Assembly (NCBI RefSeq): GCF_900544955.1
Contig: NZ_UQXD01000039.1
Location: 1-22,178, forward strand
Reading direction: 5' to 3'
Origin: an uncultured Oscillibacter sp.
Lineage (GTDB): Bacteria > Bacillota > Clostridia > Oscillospirales > Oscillospiraceae
DNA: 22,178 bases
Shown here: piece by piece, positions 7,455 to 13,859 of the stretch
Position numbering within the stretch: the first letter of the stretch is position 1
Layout: the number at the start of each line of letters is the position of its first letter
Program-made: the position numbers and the translations under genes
Notes under the pieces: generated by a model
Seen by the model: the letters and a program-made list of their open reading frames with translations, nothing else
Told to the model about the DNA's origin: nothing
Database searches by the model: none

Positions 7455-9022
7455 GCCTGCGTCACCTCCGCCAATCTGCCCAGCAGCGTCTCAATCTCCC
7501 GGCGCTTGAACTGGTAGCTGGCCCGGTTGGCGATGAACCGGGCGGAGATGGGCATGAACTCCGTCAGCACCTTCAAGTCGTTCTCCTTCAGGGTGGTCCC
7601 GGTCTCCACAATGTCCACAATCACGTCGGACAGGCCCAGGATGGGGGCCAGCTCAATGGACCCATTGAGCTTGATGATGTCGATGTCCCGGCCCTGGGCG
7701 GCGTAGTAGGCCTTGGCGATGCCCACAAACTTGGTGGCCACCCGCAGCGTCCGCCCCGGATCATCCACAAAGTCCTTGGGCCCCGCCACGCACATGCGGC
7801 ACCGGCCCAGGCCCGTATCCAGCAGCTCGTACACGTCCGCGCCGGACTCCGCCAGGATGTCCTTGCCCACAATGCCGATATCCGCCGCGCCGTGCTCCAC
7901 GTAGATGGCCACGTCGCTGGGCTTCACCAGGAAATAGCGGATGCCCGCCGCCCGGTTTTCCACCACCAGCTTCCGGGTGTCGTTGTAATTCTCCGGGCAG
8001 CCGTAGCCCACCCCGGCCAGCAGGTTGTACACCTTGTCGCCCAGGCGGCCCTTGGGCAGCGCCACGTTCAGCATCACCGGCTCCTCCGCCCCGGTGGGGG
8101 CGGGGCGGTCCAGCTCATCCAGGTACAGGGCGAAGCCGATGGCCCTGGCCCCGGGGCGGAACTGGGCCGCCAGGGGGTCGTACCGCCCGCCCTTCAAAAC
8201 CGCCCGGGAGCAGCCCGCCAAATACCCCTGGAGCACCAGGCCGTTGTAGTACTCCATGTCATTCACCAGGGACAGATCCAGCTTCACCCCCGCCGCCTGG
8301 CCCGCCGCCGCCAGGGAGGCGCACAGCGTCCGCAGCTCCGCCAGGGCCCCGCCCATGGCGGCGTTGAGGGCCAGCGGCTCCGCCCCGGCCAGCACCGTCT
8401 CCCAGTCCCCCGCCAGGGTGCCCAGGCGGCACAGGGCGTCGCTGCCCTGCCGGGAGAGCCCCGCCTCCGCCGCCAGGCGCTGCAATTCGTGGGTGTTTTT
8501 GTCCCGGATGCAGGTCAGCAGCCGGGGGCGGACGGCCTCCGGCGCGCCCACGGCGTCCAGCAGGCCGGTGACAAAGCCCATGTGGCTGATCTCCAGCAGG
8601 GCGTCCCCCCCGATGAGGCCCAGGCTCTGGATGGCCAGGGACACGGCCTGGGCCGTGGCATCGTCGTCCACGGCGCCGATGCACTCCAGGCCCATCTGGC
8701 TGATCTCCCGGAAGGTGTGGCTCTCCTGGCTGGGGCGATAGACGTTTTCCGAATAGTAAAACCGGCCGCACTCCCCCGCCTCCACCTGGGCGTTTTTGGC
8801 GATGGACAGCGTGACGTCCGGTTTCAGGGCCATCAGCCGCCCGTCCAGGTCGGTGAAGGTGATGACCTGCTCGCTGGACAAAAAGCGGCGGTTCTCCTGG
8901 TACAGGCCGTATTCCTCAAACCGGCCCATGTGGTACTGGCGGAAGCCCGCCCGCTCATACAGCAGCCGAAGCTGTAACGAGACCCGCTCCTGGGGCCTGA
9001 GCATGTTCAAATCCAATTCCAT
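7451..9022 (-). CDS. hisZG: HisZ-HisG fusion: ATP phosphoribosyltransferase regulatory plus catalytic subunits in one ORF
   Basis: First and committed step: PRPP and ATP to PR-ATP, with feedback control through HisZ. Residues 1 to about 313 are HisZ, a histidyl-tRNA-synthetase-like domain without anticodon domain: TDLDGRLMALKPDVT near 57-71, QMGLECIG near 109-116 and GGRYDPLA near 278-285. Residues 317-523 are a complete short-form HisG: MLNVALPKGRLGDKVY at the start and the PRPP-binding DIVETGTTLKEN from residue 470. The short HisG normally needs HisZ as a separate subunit in a hetero-octamer; here the two are in frame with no stop between. An internal ATG with its own ribosome site marks the HisG start. 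It is the first gene after the his promoter. Domain calls are near certain; whether the product is only a fusion is open. Confidence 0.95.
   Translation of the reverse strand: MELDLNMLRPQERVSLQLRLLYERAGFRQYHMGRFEEYGLYQENRRFLSSEQVITFTDLDGRLMALKPDVTLSIAKNAQVEAGECGRFYYSENVYRPSQESHTFREISQMGLECIGAVDDDATAQAVSLAIQSLGLIGGDALLEISHMGFVTGLLDAVGAPEAVRPRLLTCIRDKNTHELQRLAAEAGLSRQGSDALCRLGTLAGDWETVLAGAEPLALNAAMGGALAELRTLCASLAAAGQAAGVKLDLSLVNDMEYYNGLVLQGYLAGCSRAVLKGGRYDPLAAQFRPGARAIGFALYLDELDRPAPTGAEEPVMLNVALPKGRLGDKVYNLLAGVGYGCPENYNDTRKLVVENRAAGIRYFLVKPSDVAIYVEHGAADIGIVGKDILAESGADVYELLDTGLGRCRMCVAGPKDFVDDPGRTLRVATKFVGIAKAYYAAQGRDIDIIKLNGSIELAPILGLSDVIVDIVETGTTLKENDLKVLTEFMPISARFIANRASYQFKRREIETLLGRLAEVTQA
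8072..8087 (-). promoter_or_regulatory. Internal ribosome binding site and ATG for a separate HisG
   Basis: Inside the hisZG ORF, read on the minus strand, GGAGGAG is followed by six bases (CCGGTG) and ATG. This is codon 317, in frame, exactly where a normal short HisG protein would start. The spacing is ideal for initiation. It could be a relic of a former hisZ/hisG junction or a working second start yielding both the fusion and free HisG. Seen in sequence; use in the cell is inferred. Confidence 0.5.
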
Positions 9023-9070
9023 GGGGTGTCCTCCTCCCAGGCCCGGCGGGCCCTGGTTCTCTTGGGGTCT

Positions 9071-9099
9071 ATTGTACTCAGTTTTATTAGCAAAGTAAA
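9071..9099 (-). promoter_or_regulatory. Probable sigma70-type promoter of the histidine operon
   Basis: Read on the minus strand: -35 TTTACT (9094-9099), 17-base spacer, -10 TACAAT (9071-9076), about 50 bases before the hisZG start. The short leader leaves no room for a T-box or peptide attenuator. The sequence falls in a local A/T-rich pocket in otherwise GC-rich DNA. Confidence 0.7.
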
Positions 9100-9106
9100 G
9101 TGCTAA
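9087..9106. promoter_or_regulatory. Dyad overlapping the his promoter -35, candidate repressor operator
   Basis: Perfect six-base inverted repeat TTAGCA-N8-TGCTAA covering the -35 element and part of the spacer of the his promoter. The position fits a repressor site. A histidine-responsive TrpR/YerC-like repressor is one possibility, but no such gene is in the window and the protein that binds is unknown. Confidence 0.45.
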
Positions 9107-9155
9107 TTCGCTACCATTCTAAATTCTACCGTTTGCACAATTGTGAGGCGGCTCA

Positions 9156-9197
9156 AAAAGCCGGATACAGGGATTTTACACCCTGTATCCGGCTTTT
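9156..9197 (-). terminator. Rho-independent terminator after the 59-codon gene
   Basis: Perfect inverted repeat with 17-base arms (9156-9172 and 9181-9197) around an eight-base loop. On the minus strand the 3' arm ends in a run of five T. It begins five bases after the stop of the 59-codon gene and insulates that gene from the his promoter. The arms start and end in A4/T4, so it may also work on the plus strand. Confidence 0.9.
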
Positions 9198-9201
9198 GCA
9201 A

Positions 9202-9381
9202 TCATGATCCGCCGTCCTCCGGCCCCTCGGGCGGCACGGGCACGCCGCAGGCCTCCAGGTAGCGGCTGAGCTCCCGGAGGCAGGCCGCGTCGCTCTGCCT
9301 GGCGGCGATGAGGGCGGCAATGGCGCGCAGGTGCCTGCTGTACGGCTGGGGGCTGGGGGACTCCCGATTTGCTTCCGACAT
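9202..9381 (-). CDS. Small hypothetical protein, 59 residues
   Basis: I do not recognise a family. The preferred start is the ATG at 9379-9381, because GAGGGAGAAGG lies directly upstream; longer in-frame starts at 9402 and 9417 add an arginine/lysine-rich stretch. The protein has a polar start (SEANRESPSPQPYS), then an amphipathic alanine/arginine/leucine helix region (HLRAIAALIAARQ, then CLRELSRYLEACGVP) and an acidic glycine-rich tail. No signal peptide or membrane segment. It has its own terminator and is divergent from an XRE regulator across about 98 bases. It could be a small partner or target of that regulator. Codon use resembles the neighbours, supporting a real gene. Confidence 0.5.
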   Translation of the reverse strand: MSEANRESPSPQPYSRHLRAIAALIAARQSDAACLRELSRYLEACGVPVPPEGPEDGGS

Positions 9382-9430
9382 CCTTCTCCCTCGCTTCCGC
9401 ATTTTTGATCTATACATAAAGCAAGTTTAG

Positions 9431-9479
9431 CACATGCTTATCGTAACATCAAGAAAATGATGGATAGATGGAGCATGTG
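9431..9479. promoter_or_regulatory. Eight-base dyad in the divergent intergenic region before the XRE gene
   Basis: CACATGCT (9431-9438) and AGCATGTG (9472-9479) form a perfect inverted repeat with 33 bases between, the second arm ending at the XRE start codon. A weak plus-strand promoter, TTGATC (9405-9410) with a 17-base spacer and TAGCAC (9428-9433), overlaps the first arm. The arrangement suggests autoregulation by looping or paired half-sites, but this is inference. Confidence 0.3.
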
Positions 9480-9716
9480 ATGAAGCGATCTACGCCTTTA
9501 GAACGAAATATCGGGGCCAAGGTCAAGCAGTACCGCAAGGCCAAGGGGCTGACCCAGGATGCCCTGGCCGCCCGCCTGCAAACCCAGGGCTGCGACATCA
9601 CCCGGGTCATGGTGGGCCAGATCGAAACCGGCTACCGGGCCACCTCCGTCTTTGAGATCGACAAGCTGGCGGAGGTGCTGGGCGTGGACTACAACGCCCT
9701 GTTCGCGCAGGACTGA
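9480..9716 (+). CDS. XRE-family helix-turn-helix transcriptional regulator
   Basis: A small Cro/C1-type DNA-binding protein of 78 residues. The helix-turn-helix occupies most of it: IGAKVKQYRKAKGLTQDALA, then the recognition region ITRVMVGQIETGYRATSVFEI and the closing helix LAEVLGVDYNALF. I take the ATG at 9480, which has GGAG six bases upstream; an ATG at 9468 in the same frame would add four residues (MEHV) but lacks a ribosome site. There is no extra effector domain, so it resembles stand-alone repressors of small operons or mobile-element regulators. A strong terminator follows directly. Targets may include its own divergent promoter region. Confidence 0.88.
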   Translation: MKRSTPLERNIGAKVKQYRKAKGLTQDALAARLQTQGCDITRVMVGQIETGYRATSVFEIDKLAEVLGVDYNALFAQD

Positions 9717-9757
9717 ACACGGGGAGCCGCCTATGGCGGCTCCCCGTGTTTCTTTTA
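9716..9757 (+). terminator. Rho-independent terminator of the XRE gene
   Basis: Sixteen-base perfect stem (9716-9731 with 9735-9750) around a three-base loop, followed by TCTTTT. It starts at the last base of the XRE stop codon. Confidence 0.92.
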
Positions 9758-9761
9758 TCCA

Positions 9762-9934
9762 AAAAGCCTTGCAGCGCTTCTCGCCGGAGCGGCGAATGGA
9801 ATTCCCATCCTGTTCCGCCCCGGCGTGTAGGTGGCAGAACCTGCAAGTGTGTGAGCGGTGCGCCGAAGGCGTGCAGCGCGTGCGCGCAGCAGGCCGCATC
9901 CCCCTCGCAAACGTGCCTGCGGGCACGTTTGCGA
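9762..9934. repeat. Structured intergenic repeat, copy A
   Basis: No gene is seen here. The segment aligns with 21914-22167. Both copies begin just after a terminator with AAAAG, share TCGCC..CGGAGC, CATCCTGTTC and GGCAGAACC in the same order, and end in a hairpin built on AAAC(A/G)TGCCTGCG. In this copy the final hairpin is a perfect 13-base stem (9905-9917 with 9922-9934) with loop TGCG. The GTTC..GAAC segments can also pair. It lies five bases from the stop of the PhnD-like gene. It could be a non-coding RNA relic or a MITE-like intergenic element; identity unknown. Confidence 0.55.
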
Positions 9935-9939
9935 AGCGT

Positions 9940-11007
9940 TTACGCCGGCAGCGTCCCCAGCCGCTTTGCCGCCGACAGGGCATCCTCCGGCGCGGGGGCG
10001 TAGCGGCCTCCGCCATCCTCCCCCGTCCCGAAGGCGGCCCGGGCCAGGGCGGCGTCCTCCCCCTCCCCGGTCAGGGCGTTCACCGCCTCCGCCAACGCCT
10101 GGGCAAACCGGGGGTCCGCCAGGGTCTCCTCCCCCGGCCGCACCGCCGCCGCCATGTCGTAAAACCGCTCCGTCAGGCCCACCACGGCCGTCTCCTCCCA
10201 GATGGAGGCCGTCCGGCCCAGTCCGGCCTCCCCCCGGGCGTCCGTCTCCTCCGGGGGCAGCGTCCAGGCCTCCGCCCAAGTCTCCCGGACGTCCGCCGCC
10301 ATGGGGAAGAGGTCGATCTCCCCCTCCGCCGCCGCCCGCAGCAGCGCCGGGAAGTCCGCATACACCGCCGTATCCGGCAGGTCCGACAGGGTGCTCCCCT
10401 CAAAGTGGTCCGCCAGCCAGAGGTCCACCGCCCGCCGGCCCTCCAGGGCGTCCCTCCCCAGCACGCCCCACCGGGCCCGGGAGACCTCCTCCCAGGTGAG
10501 GGACCCCCTCCCCGCCAGATTCTCCCCGTAGGCCGTGGGGGCGGCGCAGATCAGCGCCCGGCGTCCGGGCACTGACGTCCCCTCCTCCGGCGGTCGGTTC
10601 CAGTTTTCCAATTCCTCCCCCTGGTCCCGGAAGAGGGGGCCGGAGACCAGCACCACCGGCGCCGACCGGTCCAGCCCCGCCAGGGCCTCCGCCGGGAGAA
10701 AGGCCACATCCACGCCGCCCTGTTCCAGGGCCTGGACCGTGGCGGCGTGGGAGGAGCCCACCGTCAGGCGGACCTGCTCCACCGCCACGCCCCGGTCCGC
10801 CAGGGCCCCCCGCAGCGCCTCCGGCAGGCGGCGCACCGCCTCCAGCAGTTGCCCGGCGTCCTGCCCGCGGCGCTGAATCTCCACCGTCAGCGTCTCCAGC
10901 GCCAGAGGCGCCTCCTCCTCTTCCTCCGGCGCCTCCCCGGAGGGGCCGCAGCCGGCCAGGGACACCGCCAGCAGCAGAGTTGTCAACAACAGCCAAGCAC
11001 TTTTCAT
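9940..11007 (-). CDS. PhnD-like periplasmic-binding lipoprotein (phosphonate/phosphate-type substrate-binding protein)
   Basis: A 355-residue exported lipoprotein. The signal peptide is MKSAWLLLTTLLLAVS followed by the lipobox LAGC (17-20), so Cys20 would be lipidated and anchored outside the membrane. An acidic linker (EAPEEEEEA) follows. The rest resembles PhnD/type 2 periplasmic-binding domains: VGSSHAATVQALEQGGVDVAFLP near 83-105, VSGPLF near 121, LTWEEVSRARWGV and a second lobe with FPALLRAAAEGEIDLFPM. I start it at the ATG at 11005-11007, with AGAGGAG upstream; the longer in-frame extension to 11604 is antisense to the cupin gene. No permease or ATPase is adjacent, so its transport role is unproven; it may serve a distant ABC transporter or act as a sensor. 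Confidence 0.75.
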   Translation of the reverse strand: MKSAWLLLTTLLLAVSLAGCGPSGEAPEEEEEAPLALETLTVEIQRRGQDAGQLLEAVRRLPEALRGALADRGVAVEQVRLTVGSSHAATVQALEQGGVDVAFLPAEALAGLDRSAPVVLVSGPLFRDQGEELENWNRPPEEGTSVPGRRALICAAPTAYGENLAGRGSLTWEEVSRARWGVLGRDALEGRRAVDLWLADHFEGSTLSDLPDTAVYADFPALLRAAAEGEIDLFPMAADVRETWAEAWTLPPEETDARGEAGLGRTASIWEETAVVGLTERFYDMAAAVRPGEETLADPRFAQALAEAVNALTGEGEDAALARAAFGTGEDGGGRYAPAPEDALSAAKRLGTLPA

Positions 11008-11051
11008 ATACGCTCCTCTTCCCGGCGGGTTCTGGACTTTCCACCCCCGCT

Positions 11052-11088
11052 TTGGTATCATGTAACCGATAGGTAAACTGATTTTACC
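11052..11088 (+). promoter_or_regulatory. Possible cupin promoter with overlapping dyad
   Basis: Weak plus-strand promoter TTGGTA (11052-11057), 16-base spacer, TAAACT (11074-11079). An inverted repeat GGTAAA-N5-TTTACC (11072-11088) overlaps the -10. It lies between the divergent PhnD-like and cupin genes and could control either. Low confidence. Confidence 0.35.
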
Positions 11089-11148
11089 ATTTCGCCGCCC
11101 CCCGTGCAAGGGCGCCGCGGCAAAAGAGACAAAGGAGGCATCCCCGCC

Positions 11149-11493
11149 ATGTATACCACTTCTGAAAACTGCCCCCGGAAGGACGTCCGCGTGTGGGAGG
11201 GCAAGGGCCTTGTCCACGTGAAGGACCTGACGGACAAGGAGGGCCTGTACAACCACGGCCGCCTGTTCACCCACACCGTGGTGGACCCCGGCTGCTCCAT
11301 CGGCTACCACACCCACGAGCATGAGACGGAGTTTTACTATATCATCAAGGGCGAGGCCGTCTTCAACGACAACGGCACGGAGGTCATCCTCCGGGCCGGG
11401 GACATCGGCGCCACCGGCTACGGCGAGGGCCACGGCCTGGAAAACCGCACCGACGAGCCGGTGGAGATGATCGCCCTCATCATCACGGAGTGA
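11149..11493 (+). CDS. Small cupin-domain protein
   Basis: A 114-residue single-domain cupin. Motif 1 is GYHTHEHETEFYYIIKG (His, His, Glu metal ligands) and motif 2 is GDIGATGYGEGHGLEN (fourth His ligand), with a beta-barrel-like pattern between. The start ATG at 11149 has AAAGGAGG upstream; upstream codons in frame are basic and lack a site. Small cupins of this type are often sugar isomerases, dioxygenases or metal-ion sensors, and the substrate cannot be read. It is 86 bases upstream of GldA-like copy 1 with no visible terminator between, so cupin, dehydrogenase and SDR may form one transcript ending at 13610. Confidence 0.88.
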   Translation: MYTTSENCPRKDVRVWEGKGLVHVKDLTDKEGLYNHGRLFTHTVVDPGCSIGYHTHEHETEFYYIIKGEAVFNDNGTEVILRAGDIGATGYGEGHGLENRTDEPVEMIALIITE

Positions 11494-11555
11494 TCGCTCC
11501 GCCGCCCATCTGGAACCAACACCGGCCACAGAAACACTTCTCCCTGGCGCTGGTA

Positions 11556-12696
11556 AAAATTTAGAGGAGGAACTCAACAATGAGCACACTGTATCTGCCC
11601 GCATGGAGCATCGGCCCCGACTGCTACAACGAAGTCTACGACATCGTCCGTCCCTACGGCAAGAAGGTAGCGGTGATCGGCGGCAAAACCGCCATGTCCA
11701 TCGCCGTGCCGGAGCTGAAGAAGGTGCTGGACGGCACCGACCTGGAACTGAGCGAGCCCATCTGGTTCGGCGGCGAGGCCTCCTATGAGAACGCCGCCAT
11801 GCTGGAGGCCATGCCCGAGGTGAAGGACGCCGACATCATCTTCGGCATCGGCGGCGGCCGCGCCATGGACACCGCCAAGTGCGCCGCCGGCCACCTGAAC
11901 AAGCCCATCTTCGCCTTCCCCACCCTGGCCTCCAACTGCGCCGCGTGCACCACGCTGTGCGTCATGTACTATCCCGACGGCGCCATGCGGGACCTCTACT
12001 ACCCCAAGCGCTGCGCGGTACATACCTTCATGAACAGCACCATCATCGCCAACTCCCCCTCCGAGTACGTCTGGGCGGGCATCGGCGATTCCCTGGCCAA
12101 GGAGTTCGAGTCCGAGTTCGCCGCCCGCAACGACCTGGCCAGCTTCAAGATCCAGCACGCCCCCCTCATGGGCACCGCCATCGCCCGCTGCTGCACCCCC
12201 GCCTTCCTCACCTTCGGCGAGAAGGCCATGGAGCAGATCCGCAACCACCAGGACGGCTATGAGCTCCAGCAGGTCACCCTGGCCATCGTCATCACCGCCG
12301 GCATGGTCTCCAATCTCACCGTGGAGACCACCAACGAGGACTACTTCTACAACGACTCCCTGGCCCACTGCTTCTACTACGGCTGCACCGTCTGCCCCGG
12401 CGCCCACAAGCACCTCCACGGCGAGGTGGTCTCCCTGGGCATCCTGGTCCTGCTGACCCTGGACGGCCAGTTCGAGCGCCGCAACAGCCTCTTCCCCTTC
12501 TACCACGCCCTGGGCCTGCCCATGACCATGGCCGACGTGGAGCTCACCGAGGCCGACATGCCCACTCTCCTGGCCAAGTGCGTCACCATGTCCAACTGGA
12601 ACTACACCCCCTACCCCATCACCGAGGACCAGTTCGCCCAGGCCATCCGCGACACCGACCAGGCCGCCAAGGACTGGCTCGCCGCCAACAAGTAAG
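11556..12696 (+). repeat. Exact 1,141-bp direct repeat, copy 1
   Basis: From AAAATTTAGAGGAGG (the ribosome site) through one base past the stop codon, this stretch matches 13860-15000 with an offset of 2,304 bases. All reading frames of both strands give identical translations in the two copies, so they appear identical base for base. The bases flanking the repeat differ at both ends. Confidence 0.95.
11580..12695 (+). CDS. GldA-like metal-dependent alcohol dehydrogenase, copy 1
   Basis: A 371-residue member of the glycerol-dehydrogenase-like branch of iron/zinc alcohol dehydrogenases. The NAD-binding motif is GIGGGRAMDTAK (89-100), and the metal ligands line up with GldA: D170 (AGIGDS), H263 (LAHCF) and H280 (HLHGEVVSLG). 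PTLASNCAACTT replaces the usual PTIAS(T/N)DAP segment, so the substrate pocket may differ. The product would oxidise a polyol or alpha-hydroxy alcohol with NAD, or run in reverse as a reductase; the true substrate is unknown. The AGAGGAGG ribosome site is close to ideal. It is identical in sequence to the gene at 13884. This copy follows the cupin gene and lacks the GntR-type operator found before copy 2. Confidence 0.9.
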   Translation: MSTLYLPAWSIGPDCYNEVYDIVRPYGKKVAVIGGKTAMSIAVPELKKVLDGTDLELSEPIWFGGEASYENAAMLEAMPEVKDADIIFGIGGGRAMDTAKCAAGHLNKPIFAFPTLASNCAACTTLCVMYYPDGAMRDLYYPKRCAVHTFMNSTIIANSPSEYVWAGIGDSLAKEFESEFAARNDLASFKIQHAPLMGTAIARCCTPAFLTFGEKAMEQIRNHQDGYELQQVTLAIVITAGMVSNLTVETTNEDYFYNDSLAHCFYYGCTVCPGAHKHLHGEVVSLGILVLLTLDGQFERRNSLFPFYHALGLPMTMADVELTEADMPTLLAKCVTMSNWNYTPYPITEDQFAQAIRDTDQAAKDWLAANK

Positions 12697-12723
12697 ACCC
12701 CCTACATTATTTTATATACTTGA

Positions 12724-12756
12724 CGGCGGGGCCCGGCGCATTCCGGGTCCCCGCCG
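12724..12756 (+). other. Intercistronic stem-loop between GldA-like copy 1 and SDR
   Basis: Thirteen paired bases (12724-12736 with 12743-12756, one bulged T) around CGCATT, GC-rich and without a T-run. It is not a convincing terminator. It could set mRNA stability or be a weak pause between dehydrogenase and SDR. Confidence 0.5.
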
Positions 12757-12777
12757 CCCCAGAAAGGACATGTCATC

Positions 12778-13557
12778 ATGAGAGGTATTCAGGGAAAAAT
12801 CACCGTCGTCACCGGCGGCACCCGGGGCATTGGCAAGGGCATTGCCAAGCGCTTCCTGGAGGAGGGCGCCACCGTCATCATCATCGGCGGCAAGAACCAG
12901 GCCGACGCCGACCAGGCCATCGCCGAGCTGAGCCCCCTGGGCAAGATCGAGGCCATGATGGTGGACCTGAGCAACGCCGACGCCATCGAGAAGCTGATCG
13001 ACGATGTGGTGGCCAAGTACGGCCGCATCGACATCCTGGTGAATAACGCCGGCATCCAGATTCGCAAGTGGGCCACCGAGTTCCCCGTGGAGGAGTTCGA
13101 CAAGGTCATCAACGTCAACATGCGGGCCTATTACCTGGCCTCTCGCTGCGCGGCCCGCTACATGCAGAAGCAGGGCGGCGGCAGCATCGTGTGCATCTCC
13201 TCCGGCAACTCCCAGTGCTTCACCAGCCAGCGCTCCGCCTACAACATCTCCAAGGCGGCGGTGAACGGCCTGGTGGCCTCCCTGGGCGTGGAGTGGGCCC
13301 GCTTCAACATCCGCATCAACGCCGTGGCCCCCGGCTACGTCATGACCGAGATGATTCAAAAGGGCATCAACGAGGGCATCATCGACATCGAGAACATCAT
13401 GAAGGTGATCCCCATGAAGCGGCTGCTGATGCCCGAGGAGATCGGCAACAGCGTCGTCTTCCTGGCCTCCGACGAGGCCAGCGGCATCACCGGCCAGACT
13501 CTGTTCACCGACGGCGGCTGGAGCAAAGCCGGCCTGCCCGAGGAGAAGGAGCTGTAA
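12778..13557 (+). CDS. SDR-family NAD(P)-dependent oxidoreductase
   Basis: A classical short-chain dehydrogenase of 259 residues. It has the cofactor motif TGGTRGIG (12-19), NNAG (89-92) and the active site S141/142, Y155, K159 (SAYNISK). The C-terminal VAPGYVMTEM and ITGQTLFTDGGW are typical of polyol, gluconate or 3-oxoacyl reductase-like members. It acts in the cytosol; the substrate is uncertain. The acidic/glycine context after the second beta strand (GGKNQAD, no Asp or Arg pattern that settles it) leaves NAD versus NADP open. An AAAGGA site precedes the start. It follows GldA-like copy 1 by 82 bases and a terminator follows it, so it probably closes a cupin-dehydrogenase-SDR transcript. 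Confidence 0.93.
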   Translation: MRGIQGKITVVTGGTRGIGKGIAKRFLEEGATVIIIGGKNQADADQAIAELSPLGKIEAMMVDLSNADAIEKLIDDVVAKYGRIDILVNNAGIQIRKWATEFPVEEFDKVINVNMRAYYLASRCAARYMQKQGGGSIVCISSGNSQCFTSQRSAYNISKAAVNGLVASLGVEWARFNIRINAVAPGYVMTEMIQKGINEGIIDIENIMKVIPMKRLLMPEEIGNSVVFLASDEASGITGQTLFTDGGWSKAGLPEEKEL

Positions 13558-13575
13558 GCCCTCCCCCGCAAAACC

Positions 13576-13610
13576 GCGCCCCCGTACCGAAATGGCACGG
13601 GGGCGCTTTT
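13576..13610 (+). terminator. Rho-independent terminator after the SDR gene
   Basis: GCGCCCCCGT (13576-13585) pairs with ACGGGGGCGC (13597-13606), followed by TTTT. It ends the cupin-dehydrogenase-SDR transcript. Confidence 0.88.
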
Positions 13611-13677
13611 CCTCCCGCTGCAAATTTCAAAATATTTTCTTTCGGCTTTTTCCATACCCGCCGGGAAAAACCTCCCC

Positions 13678-13694
13678 TGCGTAATCGTCTTTCC
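13678..13694 (+). promoter_or_regulatory. Upstream conserved block of cassette 1
   Basis: TGCGTAATCGTCTTTCC, identical to 15132-15148 and sitting 86 bases before the -35 (85 in the other cassette). AACTTTTT follows 30 bases from the block start in both. The surrounding DNA (13611-13763) is otherwise diverged A/T-rich intergenic sequence with no gene. Possible activator site; function unknown. Confidence 0.5.
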
Positions 13695-13763
13695 ATTTTC
13701 ATTTCGCAACTTTTTGATGGAAGAACCATCGGGTTTTCCCCCGTGCCCCCTCAAATCTTTTAC

Positions 13764-13792
13764 TGGACAAAGGCCTTTGGTTGGCGTATAGT
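13764..13792 (+). promoter_or_regulatory. Promoter of GldA-like copy 2
   Basis: -35 TGGACA (13764-13769), 17-base spacer, -10 TATAGT (13787-13792). It is matched element for element by the promoter at 15217-15245, though the spacer sequences differ. Confidence 0.85.
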
Positions 13793-13802
13793 ATGTGTTG
13801 GA

Positions 13803-13824
13803 AATTGGTGGGGCCAATTGCCCC
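13803..13824 (+). promoter_or_regulatory. GntR-type operator of GldA-like copy 2, with overlapping second dyad
   Basis: AATTGGTGGGGCCAATT (13803-13819) has one mismatch to the AATTGGTnnnACCAATT palindrome known for PdhR/LldR-type GntR regulators. A second dyad GGGGC-CAATT-GCCCC (13810-13824) overlaps it. The site starts about four bases after the predicted transcription start, a repressing position. Confidence 0.75.
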
Positions 13825-13859
13825 ACGCATGGGAACCAACCATCCGTCACATGGGATTG

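Noticed and set aside
9023..9070. T-box or leader-peptide attenuator before the his operon
   Set aside because: Leader of about 50 bases has no T-box motif, histidine-codon run or terminator.
11494..11555. GntR operator before GldA-like copy 1
   Set aside because: Only GGAACCAAC, a half-site also found before copy 2, is present; no palindrome or promoter of the cassette type.
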